Source: Willaertia magna (lineage: Eukaryota > Heterolobosea > Eutetramitea > Acrasida > Naegleriidae). Taken from it: 10,129 nucleotides of DNA. Within the stretch, counting starts at the first letter, position 1. Each line of letters starts with the position of its first letter. The translations under genes were made by a program, and so were the position numbers. Shown here one piece after another: positions 1-8,000 of the stretch. Location: NCBI GenBank assembly GCA_902984215.1, contig CADWAF010004399.1, positions 1 to 10,129 of the forward strand. The letters are read 5' to 3'. The notes under the pieces are model-generated. The model did no database searches. It saw only the letters and a list, made by a program, of their open reading frames with translations, and was not told the DNA's origin.

Positions 1-410
1 AACAAAAATTTAAAATAAAAAAAAATTTAAAAAAAAAATAATAAATATATTAAAAAAAAATGTTTAGACCAGAAAATTTTTAATGTCTTCGTTGTGGAAA
101 ATTCAATAACAATCACGAGAAAGATAAGGACAAATATTATTTTTCATTTGAATGTAATTATTATAAATTCAAAACCATTTTCAAAATATCTCTATAACAA
201 TTCTTTTCCACAAAAGTAAAAAAAGTAAATAATAAAAGTAAAAGACAAAATCGAATAGTAATATTTATATTTGTGAGCTGTAAAATAAACTGCGCTAAAT
301 AATAATAATAACAAAAATTATAATTTGTAAAAAGAATGTTATATACCATCATTGTAAAGGTCTTTTTTTAAAAATATCTGAAAATATATTTTAAAAAAAA
401 TAAGGTATTT

Positions 411-430
411 AACTTTACAAAACTTTACAA
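411..430. repeat. Perfect 10-bp tandem duplication
   Basis: The unit AACTTTACAA occurs twice back to back with no mismatch. It lies about 285 bp upstream of the ATG at 714 in otherwise simple AT-rich sequence. It may be a slippage product rather than a functional site. Confidence 0.8.
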
Positions 431-541
431 TTATCTACTAAATTATACCACATAAAACAAATAGTATCAAAAATAGTCTTTTTCATACAATTAAAGTAAT
501 ATTTTATAATAAGATATTGTTACTTCAACTTTTAACTTGTA

Positions 542-562
542 TTTTTACTAAATTAGTAAAAA
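542..562. promoter_or_regulatory. 21-bp inverted repeat in the upstream region
   Basis: Arms TTTTTACTAA and TTAGTAAAAA are exact reverse complements around a single central A. It sits about 150 bp upstream of the start codon, just before the GC-richer patch at 563-590. It could be a dimeric transcription-factor site. The palindrome is directly visible; the regulatory role is a guess. Confidence 0.35.
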
Positions 563-660
563 CACCCAAATAACCCAACGTTATCCCTTAATTTATAAAA
601 ATACAACAACAATTATTATCAAATCATATTATTACACACCACCATAAAATAATAATTTAA

Positions 661-676
661 AAAAGACTAGTCTTTT
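661..676. promoter_or_regulatory. Perfect 16-bp palindrome AAAAGACTAGTCTTTT near the start codon
   Basis: AAAAGACTAGTCTTTT reads the same on both strands and ends 37 bases before the ATG at 714. A one-sided copy of the half-site followed by similar flank (TAGTCTTTTTCAT) occurs at 474-486. The position fits either a promoter-proximal operator or a hairpin in the 5' UTR. The symmetry is seen in the sequence; the function is inferred. Confidence 0.45.
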
Positions 677-713
677 CAATAATATTCATCAATAAAAAAG
701 AAAAAAACAAAGA

Positions 714-2852
714 ATGATGCAACAGCAGTCAACAAGTGAAAGTCAACAACAACAATTTGTTTCTTCTTCACCATCCATGATGATTAAGGAACAGCAACAA
801 TCACCATTAATGACAATGACAACAGGTAAAGAAACAATGTCACCTGGAGCTGCAGTAAGTGGTAGTAGTAATCAAACTACAACACAATTTAGAGGTAGAA
901 AAGGTAGAAGGATGTCAACACCATTAAAGGAAATTCCATTATCTTGTTTTGTTGCATTATGTAAAGCAAATGATAAAGTTTATTTAGGTTACGTTACAGT
1001 TGACGTTCAAGATGAAATTGAAAATGAATTACAAACAATTGATAAATTAATTTTAGAACAAACAAGTTTAGATTTAGATTTAGAAGATAATATTGATCAA
1101 ATTGTTGATTTTATTAAAGAGTTTTCAAGAAAGAAACATTATAAGATTATTGCAGCATCTGTTGATGAGTTAAGTAATTATTTAAAGTTAAGTGAAAGAT
1201 TATGGTTAGAAGAAGATATTACACCAATTGATTATCATTTACTTCATGATAGAAGTTTAGAAGAAATTGCTGGACATCAATCATCTGTCCCAGGTGATGT
1301 TAAAGAAAGAGCAATGCATAAAGCAAGAAGAATAAGTTATATGTTTTCTAAAGGTGATATGTTCTTAGATGTATTTAACGTTAGAATGTATAAAAAAGGA
1401 AGAAAGATTGCACCAGTTACTTTAACTTCATTAGATGCTTATAAATATGTCAGTGGTGGTGAACAATATTTTAAAATGTTATTAGATTTAGCAAATCGTT
1501 TTAAGAATTTGGGTGGGAAATTAGTTTATTTAAATTCTACAAATAGAGGTGGTGGCGTTGCTTTAATGAGACATGCTCAGATACGTTTATTTAAATTACT
1601 TAATTTAGATGCTTCATGGATTGTATTAGATCCTAAAATGGAAGTATTTGAAATTACTAAAAAGAAATTTCACAATTTATTACAAGGTGTAGCTCCAAAA
1701 GATGTAGTTTTAACAGATCATGATAAGAAAGTATTTACAGATTGGAGTCGTTCCAATGCAGAATCATTATTAGCAGATAGTAATGGAGATTTAAATCAAG
1801 CAAATGTCATTGTCATTGATGATTATCAACCAAGTGGATTAATTCCATTTATTAAACAAAAGAATCCAAATGCTAAGATTATTTATCGTTCACATATACA
1901 TATTGATACTTCTTTAATGAAAGAACAAGATTCACCACAATTAGTTACATGGGATTTTATTTGGAATCATAATCGTGTTAAAGATGTAGATATTTTCTTG
2001 AGTCATCCAATTAAAGAATTTGTACCTGATGTTGTTCCTAAAGAGAAGGTAACATTGATGGCTGCTTCTACTGATTTATTAGATGGTTTAAATAAACCAA
2101 TATCTGAATTTCATACTAGGTATTATATCACTGTATTTAATGAGATTTTAAGGAGAGATGGACAAGAACCATTAGATATTACTAGACCTTATATTATTCA
2201 AACTGCAAGATTTGATCCAAGTAAAGGAATTCCAGATGTTTTAGATTCATTTAGAAGATTAAGAAAGAGATGGAGAAAGAATGGACAAGATCCTGAAAAG
2301 GCACCTCAATTGGTTTTAATTGGTCATGGTGCAATTGATGATCCAGAAGGTGTTAGTATTATGTTAGAAACTAAATCTAATATTGCAACAAGTAGTTTTG
2401 ATAAGATTGCTCAAGATATTAAGATTTGTCGTTTATCTCATAATGATCAAATGTTAAATGCTTTATTAAGAAAAGCATCTGTTGCTATTCAATTAAGTCA
2501 TAAAGAAGGTTTAGAATTAAAAGTTAGTGAATGTTTAGCAAAAGGTAAACCAATGGTTATTTATAGAACTGGTGGAATGCCTTTACAAGTATTAGAAGGT
2601 GACAATTGTTTTGTTATTGAAAGAGGTAATACTAAAGAAGTTGCTGATAAATTATATCAATTATTAACTGATAATCAATTATATGAAACAATGTCAAGAA
2701 GTGCAAAAGAAAAATTAAAGTATGAATTCTTTACTGTAAATAATACAATGCAATGGATTTATATGGCATGTAAATTATTAGAAGATGGTTACTTTAATGG
2801 AAATTGTGAACATGTTAAGAAACATATGGGATTACATTATCAATATGAATAA
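714..2852 (+). CDS. Trehalose phosphorylase / trehalose synthase, GT4 family (CCG-9-like)
   Basis: Complete intronless 712-residue protein, close to the length of fungal retaining trehalose phosphorylases (about 700-750). These interconvert trehalose plus phosphate with glucose 1-phosphate plus glucose in the cytosol. Residues 1-56 are a Gln/Ser/Thr-rich disordered tail; a basic patch with RRMSTP follows at 65-70; the N-terminal catalytic half has a Gly-rich loop NRGGGVAL (277-284) and HIHID (394-398); the C-terminal Rossmann half has ARFDPSKG (498-505) and the GT4 EX7E pair E598/E606. D370, H394, R499 and K504 have nearly the same spacing as the active-site Asp379, His403, Arg507 and Lys512 that I recall for the Schizophyllum commune enzyme. 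The start is the first in-frame ATG, directly followed by a second. No signal peptide is seen. Trehalose would fit stress or cyst protection. The alternative is another GT4 trehalose-forming synthase; direction and donor cannot be read from sequence. Confidence 0.85.
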   Translation: MMQQQSTSESQQQQFVSSSPSMMIKEQQQSPLMTMTTGKETMSPGAAVSGSSNQTTTQFRGRKGRRMSTPLKEIPLSCFVALCKANDKVYLGYVTVDVQDEIENELQTIDKLILEQTSLDLDLEDNIDQIVDFIKEFSRKKHYKIIAASVDELSNYLKLSERLWLEEDITPIDYHLLHDRSLEEIAGHQSSVPGDVKERAMHKARRISYMFSKGDMFLDVFNVRMYKKGRKIAPVTLTSLDAYKYVSGGEQYFKMLLDLANRFKNLGGKLVYLNSTNRGGGVALMRHAQIRLFKLLNLDASWIVLDPKMEVFEITKKKFHNLLQGVAPKDVVLTDHDKKVFTDWSRSNAESLLADSNGDLNQANVIVIDDYQPSGLIPFIKQKNPNAKIIYRSHIHIDTSLMKEQDSPQLVTWDFIWNHNRVKDVDIFLSHPIKEFVPDVVPKEKVTLMAASTDLLDGLNKPISEFHTRYYITVFNEILRRDGQEPLDITRPYIIQTARFDPSKGIPDVLDSFRRLRKRWRKNGQDPEKAPQLVLIGHGAIDDPEGVSIMLETKSNIATSSFDKIAQDIKICRLSHNDQMLNALLRKASVAIQLSHKEGLELKVSECLAKGKPMVIYRTGGMPLQVLEGDNCFVIERGNTKEVADKLYQLLTDNQLYETMSRSAKEKLKYEFFTVNNTMQWIYMACKLLEDGYFNGNCEHVKKHMGLHYQYE

Positions 2853-2861
2853 ATAAATAAA
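2848..2861 (+). terminator. Triple overlapping AATAAA poly(A) signal spanning the stop codon
   Basis: AATAAA occurs at 2848-2853, 2852-2857 and 2856-2861, and the first copy contains the TAA stop at 2850-2852. A GT-rich run TGTGTGTGT follows at 2864-2872, as expected for a downstream cleavage element. The 3' UTR would therefore be extremely short. Confidence 0.6.
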
Positions 2862-2895
2862 TTTGTGTGTGTAATATAATTCTTTAATGAATAAC

Positions 2896-2901
2896 TTTAT
2901 T
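2896..2901 (-). terminator. AATAAA poly(A) signal overlapping the stop codon of the GLTSCR1-like gene
   Basis: On the minus strand AATAAA covers 2901 down to 2896 and its first base is the last base in transcript order of the TAA stop (2903-2901). With the plus-strand cluster at 2848-2861 it fills a 48-bp convergent spacer, so the two transcripts probably end within or across each other. Confidence 0.55.
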
Positions 2902-4745
2902 TAAAATATAAAATCATCATATCCATCATTACTTCCATTTGGATTATTAAATAAATTATTTCCATTTTGATTTTGTCTTGTATTCATAATTGCACCACTT
3001 CCATTATTAATATTTCCAAAATCGTCATCTGTTCCAAATATATCATCAAAATTAATATCATTATCATTACCTGTATTATATCCACCTCCTGTATTATATA
3101 TTCCACCATTTGAAACATTAGGTATAGAACTACTTCCATTATTTACAGGTATCTCTTGAAGTAAAGCATCAATTGAAGGGTCCCCTCCTTCCATCATTGT
3201 AATTTCTTCAGGGGCATGATGGGTATTAAGCCTAGAAATATTATTTGTATTCATCATTATATTATTATTAGTATTCATCATTAAATTATTATTGTTCATT
3301 AAATACATCTTCTCCTCTTCTCTCTTCTTAATAATTTCTTCCTTCTCTCTTTCCCACGAAGCCTTTTCTAAGGAAAGTAAACATTGCGTTAAAAATATTT
3401 CTCCTTCTTGAAAATCATTTTCCGATTCTCTTTTTGTAATTTTCATAACGTGTTGATCTGCAATTTGTGAACTCTTAAAAAACTTTTGAGCTACTGTTTG
3501 GACTTTTGTTTCCCACTCTGGATCTTTCTTTATTGAATAAAAAAATATTTCTTTAAAAGGTTCTAACCTAAATTCAATATCCGCTATCGATTTAAAATTG
3601 GTTTTATAGTCTGGTTGAAGGGCCAATTTCTTTTTTTGTTCCTTACTTAGATTTTGTAATAAAGAAGAACTACTACTACCCGTATTATTACTCGTTGTCG
3701 TTAAAACATTATTACTATTCATTAAACCGCCACCAGTAGGAGGAGTAACCACTGTATTTACAATATTATTATTATTACTATTTGTATTCATAGAAGATGA
3801 TGAAGGAGTATGAAAGGCTGAAGAAGTTGAATTATTTATAACATTATGACTAGAAACCATATTGGCATGTAAATTATTTAAATTACTATTGGGTATTTGA
3901 GAATGTCCCATATTATTCATCATATTCATCGGAATGCCATTAACAGTATTCATACCGCCACTTACTACCATAGAAGAAGGTGGAGGAGTAGATGATGGTG
4001 TTGTTATTGGTCCTACCGATAGGGGAGTCGAACGATTATTATGAGGGGTACTAGCAGTATTAGGTATTAAATTTGTATTTGTATTTGATGAACTAAAACT
4101 TATTGGAGTAGTTGAATGATGTTCATTAACTATTAAATTATTTGTCGGTATTGAATTTTGTTTATTCATCATTATCATTGGATTAATATTTCCATGTTGT
4201 TGTTGTGGATGATGATGGTGATGTATTAGAGGATTATTAGGATTATTATTATTAATTGTACTATTAGGATTTATCATATGCATAGAATGTTGTTGTTGTT
4301 GAGAAGAAGGATTATTATTTGAGGAAGGCTGTAAAAGATTTTGATTCGGATGTTGTTGTTGAATTCCTGTATTACTAGTATTTATATTAGGGTTGTTCAT
4401 ATTATTATTATTATTAGGATTATTCATATTATTAGGCATACCAGATTGTTGTTGAGGATTATTCATATTCAAGGCTATACCTGATTGTTGCATAACTTGA
4501 ATTAATTGTTGTACTTGAATTGGATTAAAATTTTGTAGGATTTGAGGATTTTGAGAAATATATTGAAACATTGCTTGTGGAGTTAATCCACCACCAAGCA
4601 TTGTTGGGTTTGTTGTTGTTGGATTATTATTGTTGGCATTAGGATTGTTGTTTGGATTCACCGTGTTATTATTGTTATTGTTGATCTGTTGGGCTTGTCC
4701 GACATTTCCAGGAATAAGTGGATTGTTGCCAAAATTGTGCATCAT
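2901..4745 (-). CDS. GLTSCR1-domain protein, putative SWI/SNF (ncBAF-like) chromatin-remodelling subunit
   Basis: 614 residues from the ATG at 4745; a second ATG follows immediately. The open frame reaches about 4895 but contains no ATG upstream, and a TAG at 4896-4898 closes it, so 4745 is the start unless an unseen exon exists. About residues 1-365 are low complexity: Asn and Gln runs, five His at 175-179, Ser/Thr/Pro-rich stretches. One helical island lies at 54-89. Residues 366-480 are the only well-ordered part: PDYKTNFKSIADIEFRLEPF, then a charged helix and ESENDFQEGEIF leading into a Glu/Lys-rich helix. This order matches the GLTSCR1 domain of animal BICRA/BICRAL and plant BRIP proteins, subunits of BRM-type SWI/SNF complexes in the nucleus. 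The C-terminus has acidic-aromatic patches (561-578, 608-614). The family call is by eye, without a profile search. The alternative is a Mediator-type or other Asn-rich transcription factor. Confidence 0.7.
   Translation of the reverse strand: MMHNFGNNPLIPGNVGQAQQINNNNNNTVNPNNNPNANNNNPTTTNPTMLGGGLTPQAMFQYISQNPQILQNFNPIQVQQLIQVMQQSGIALNMNNPQQQSGMPNNMNNPNNNNNMNNPNINTSNTGIQQQHPNQNLLQPSSNNNPSSQQQQHSMHMINPNSTINNNNPNNPLIHHHHHPQQQHGNINPMIMMNKQNSIPTNNLIVNEHHSTTPISFSSSNTNTNLIPNTASTPHNNRSTPLSVGPITTPSSTPPPSSMVVSGGMNTVNGIPMNMMNNMGHSQIPNSNLNNLHANMVSSHNVINNSTSSAFHTPSSSSMNTNSNNNNIVNTVVTPPTGGGLMNSNNVLTTTSNNTGSSSSSLLQNLSKEQKKKLALQPDYKTNFKSIADIEFRLEPFKEIFFYSIKKDPEWETKVQTVAQKFFKSSQIADQHVMKITKRESENDFQEGEIFLTQCLLSLEKASWEREKEEIIKKREEEKMYLMNNNNLMMNTNNNIMMNTNNISRLNTHHAPEEITMMEGGDPSIDALLQEIPVNNGSSSIPNVSNGGIYNTGGGYNTGNDNDINFDDIFGTDDDFGNINNGSGAIMNTRQNQNGNNLFNNPNGSNDGYDDFIF
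3247..3294 (-). repeat. Two tandem 24-bp units encoding Met-Asn-Thr-Asn repeats
   Basis: Two adjacent 24-bp copies, each beginning GTATTCATCATT on the plus strand, differ at 2 of 24 positions. They encode two near-identical eight-residue units containing MMNTN, directly after the Glu/Lys helix of the GLTSCR1 region. Being a multiple of three, copy-number change would keep the frame. Confidence 0.75.
3306..3650 (-). other. GLTSCR1 domain region within the Asn-rich gene
   Basis: Residues 366-480 of the protein, from LSKEQKKKLAL to the end of the Glu/Lys helix (REEEK). Key signature residues are the PDY-T-F motif at about 378-384, the RL-PF motif at about 393-397, and the EK..WEREKEEI helix. 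This is the only stretch of the gene with balanced amino-acid composition; everything on either side is repeat-rich. Confidence 0.65.
4401..4415 (-). repeat. ATT/AAT microsatellite encoding an Asn run
   Basis: Five uninterrupted ATT units on the plus strand (AAT on the coding strand) give a five-Asn run. Similar shorter tracts occur elsewhere in the gene, for example near 3760-3775 and 4240-4255, and near 4660-4683 with interruptions. Confidence 0.7.
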
Positions 4746-5094
4746 ATGAAAAGAGTTATTTAGAAAAAAAGAAATTGATGATGAAAGGATTGTTACAGTG
4801 AGGGAGAATAATGTTTGTACTACTACAGGAATAATTTTTTTGTTCTTGTTGGACAAGATATTCTTTTTTTTTGATGGCAAGAAGATGTTGATGTTCTATG
4901 TGCCAGAAGACGTCTATAAATTGGTTTTTTAATGGGAGGCAGTTATGAATTTTTTTCAGACTTTGCAAAATTTAAAAAAATTATTTTATTTTTTAAAAAT
5001 TGGAGGTAAAAATGCTACATCAAGAAGCATTCCCGAGAGGTATTAGTGACTAACTGGATACAAATATGAAATTAGCTCAGTAAAAAATTTAGTT
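4746..5094. other. 349-bp spacer: 3' flank of the ABC transporter and 5' region of the GLTSCR1-like gene
   Basis: Both flanking genes are on the minus strand, so this stretch must hold the transporter's 3' UTR and the promoter of the Asn-rich gene. Seen here: an AATAAA on the minus strand at 4985-4990; a CCAAT sequence followed by TTTATAG on the minus strand (4924 down to 4914), about 170-180 bp before the ATG; a small inverted repeat AATGCT/AGCATT (5011-5016 and 5026-5031); and TTAGTGACTAA (5043-5053). The minus-strand frame upstream of 4745 stays open for 44 or more codons but has no ATG. No RNA gene is evident. Confidence 0.6.
4985..4990 (-). terminator. Candidate poly(A) signal of the ABC transporter gene
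   Basis: AATAAA on the minus strand, about 105 bases after the TAA stop (5097-5095), in an A/T-rich run. It is the clearest hexamer between the two genes, but AT-rich sequence makes chance hits common. Confidence 0.4.
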
Positions 5095-8000
5095 TTAAAT
5101 AAGATCCTTTTGAATTGGTGTTTCTCTTTTGCTAGTTCCTCTTACTAAATTGATTAAACTTCTTGTCTTTGTTGTAAATAAGTTTTGAACAAATATAACG
5201 AATAAATTGAATAAACTGGAAGGTTTTACACAAACCAACGCAATAAAGGCTAGAATTCTGAATATCAATCCAAATACTATCACCATGTACCAACTTTGAT
5301 TAAAATCAGAAAACTTATATCCTAATCCGTCCATACTAACAGATACATCATATAAACCCTTATATCTAATAATTTCAATTAAATATGCATTTTCATGAGA
5401 ATATAATAAATAGGATGCATAAGGTAATATGTTAATAGGGAAAAACATGGATTTAATGGTTGGTAATGGAACAGTTCCTCCAGAGAAAATATTGAAAATG
5501 AAAACAATAACTACGGCTGTCAATTGTGATATGTTTGGTGGAACTAAAATACTAAGGAAATAACCCAATCCGTAAGATGCCCAATAAACTAAGAAAAGTA
5601 CATAATAATATTCATAAACCATGGCACGAGGGGACACTGTAGTGTAATAAATACTAAGGAAAACAACTGGTGCAAAGGCGTTCACAACAACTAATGATAA
5701 ATCTTTAGCCCAGAAATAACAAAAAGTACTTAATCCAGATTGACTTTCTCTATAGAAAATTAAAGATTCCTTACCAAAAGCTCTTAAAGAAGACATAGCT
5801 CCTGTCAAAGCCATAGCTAAAACTATCATTCCACTTGTGGCTACAATTGGATCATCTAATGGTTGACCGCAAAGTGCTCTAAGTTGTGCTGGACACATAT
5901 CAGAAACACTCTTTGGTAAAGGGCCAACGTATTCCTTATTGTAATAGATTAAACCCAAGAAGCCTCCAGCAATAAAAACTAAAAAGTAATCAAGAACTAA
6001 GCTAGGAAGTGAACGAATTAATTGGACGCAACTTCTTCTAAAGCACATCCAAAATTGAGCAATGTAAGGCAATCTAGGATTTTTGTATTTAACAGTATTT
6101 CTATGAGGGTAGTTGCTGTTTACTGATGGTGAAACCAAAGCAGTAGTTTCTTCAACATTTTGAATACTTCCTTCTTGTCTCTGGTGATAATCAAATGTGT
6201 CAAGATTTGATGTAGATGGCGGTAAAAAGTTGGAAATTGGTTCTTCAGTTTCTTGGGTATAGCGATGTTTCTTTTGTTCCCAGATTTCAGGTAAAGTAGA
6301 TGGATCAAAATCATTGGAATCATTTTGAACGAGGCCAGCAGTTACGTCAATAACAAAATCAGCCAAGTTTGTGCCAGGTGGACATTTAAATCCTAATTCT
6401 TCGAAATATTTACCAACTTCTGAAACTTTTCCTAAATATACAGTTTTTCCTCCTTTACCTAATAACAATAATGTGTCAAACATATTAAAGATTTCGAAAC
6501 GAGGTTGATGGATAACAGTAATGACATTAATACCACACTTTGCAATTGCTTGCAATGCCTCACATACTTCTTTAGAACTAGCACTATCTAAACCGGAGGT
6601 AGGTTCGTCAAGGAATAGAACACATGGAGATGAAACTAATTCAATACCAACATTAACACGTTTTCTTTGACCACCACTAATACCACGTTTTTCTTGATCA
6701 CCAATAATGGAGTGTCTGACATCTTCCAATCTTAAAACATGAATTACATCATTAACAATTGCATTGATTACTTTTCTTGATGTTCTAGAATCTAATCTGG
6801 TCATTGCACTAAAATATAAAGTTTCTTCTACAGTCATAGTTGGAATCATAATATCATCTTGAGGCACAAAACCTATTCTACGATTATACTTTGTGAGACT
6901 TTCTTCTTTACCATTTACAAACACTTTACCAACTTGGGTACCATAATAAGCACGATTACTTAATGTTGTAATAAATGTAGATTTACCTGCCCCAGACAAA
7001 CCCATGACAGCTGTTAAATGTCCATGTTTAAGTTCACCTGTAACTCCAGCTAATACTTTTTTACCTGAACCTCTCAACACTAAACCTAAATCTTCAAAGG
7101 CAATGTCCATAGTAAATTGTTCTTGAATAAAACTCTTTCCAGAAGAGGCTGTACTATTTCCTTGTCCTGCAAATAAGGGAGTTCTTTCACTTGGATACTT
7201 CTTTCTATTTCTCTTACTCAATATGATATATAATTTGAAAGCAGAATAATATGCTAAATACAAGAGCAAAATTAAAATTGCTATTGCAACAACCACTACT
7301 AATCCAGCAACTGTCATTCTGTCACTACTACTTCCCTCAGGACAACTAGAGAAAAACCAGGAACAAGGAGAGGCCTGTGTAGAACCTTGTCTACAGAAAT
7401 AGCCTTCAGGACAAACAATTTTTAAGGATGCGTTTGGACAATAGTATCCATCAGGACAAACTTCATAAGTAAATGAGCCAGGAGGACAGTATTGTGTTTG
7501 AGAACATGGCTTAATTGCATCAGGGGATTCACAATAAAAACCAGCTGGACATAGTTGTTCACTTGTAGTACCAGGAGGACAATAATCCATACTTCCATTG
7601 TGAGTTGAACATATTTTTGGAAGCATGACAGTACTGTTTGTACACCATGTATTTGCTGGACAGAGTAAACTGTCTAAGGTTAAATTACCAGGGGTAACAA
7701 TTACTTCTCTTCCTAAATTACAATAAAAACCTTCAGAACATTTTTGCAAACCATTAATTAATACAGTACCATTTCCAACATCTGTTTTAAGAAGAAAATG
7801 GCCAGGAGAAGCAGGAATTGGCAAAGTAAACTCTGTTGTACAAATTGTTCCATTTGGACAAGGATATGGAGATGTAAGTTGATCGTTGTAACAAGTATCG
7901 TATCCAATACTTCCCGAACATTTTGTTGGAGCTATTCATCACAATAATGTTGCTTATAAATAAATGAAAATAACAAAAAACTTACCACTTAAACCAAAAT

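Larger units (their letters stand above)
1..713. other. AT-rich intergenic spacer, 5' region of the trehalose enzyme gene
   Basis: No credible gene is seen here. The first 60 bases are mostly A-tracts and contain AATAAA at 14-19 and 40-45 on the plus strand, which could be the tail of an upstream plus-strand gene but cannot be proven. The rest is AT-rich with stops in all frames apart from a short low-complexity frame. A slightly GC-richer patch lies at about 563-590. Since the downstream gene starts at 714 on the plus strand, roughly the last 200-300 bases should hold its promoter and 5' UTR. Palindromes at 542-562 and 661-676 and a tandem repeat at 411-430 are listed separately. Confidence 0.7.

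Noticed and set aside
92..213. Inverted repeat TTGTGGAAAA (92-101) and TTTTCCACAA (204-213)
   Set aside because: It is exact but only 10 bp with a 102-base gap in low-complexity AT-rich DNA; no target-site duplication or element lies between the arms, so chance is likely.
161..352. 63-residue minus-strand reading frame with an ATG
   Set aside because: It is a translation of AT-rich spacer, rich in Phe, Leu, Ile, Tyr and Asn with no recognisable motif, and there is no sign of gene structure around it.
4746..4880. Extension of the Asn-rich protein upstream to a hydrophobic N-terminus
   Set aside because: The extended frame begins with TTG, has no ATG before 4745, and would put a membrane-like stretch on a nuclear-type protein. 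It is more likely 5' UTR.
4756..4968. 70-residue minus-strand frame upstream of the Asn-rich gene
   Set aside because: It starts with TTG, is unlike any known protein, and lies in the likely promoter and 5' UTR.
5011..5031. Small hairpin AATGCT/AGCATT after the transporter gene
   Set aside because: A six-base stem with a nine-base loop is too weak to support a structured RNA or terminator in a eukaryote.
5073..5081. TAGCTCAGT resembling a tRNA A box / D-arm
   Set aside because: No matching B box (GGTTCRA) follows at the right distance, no cloverleaf can be drawn, and it runs into the end of the transporter coding region.
6120..6323. 67-residue minus-strand frame inside the ABC transporter
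   Set aside because: It is an alternate frame of the ATPase-to-membrane linker, which is strongly coding in the main frame.
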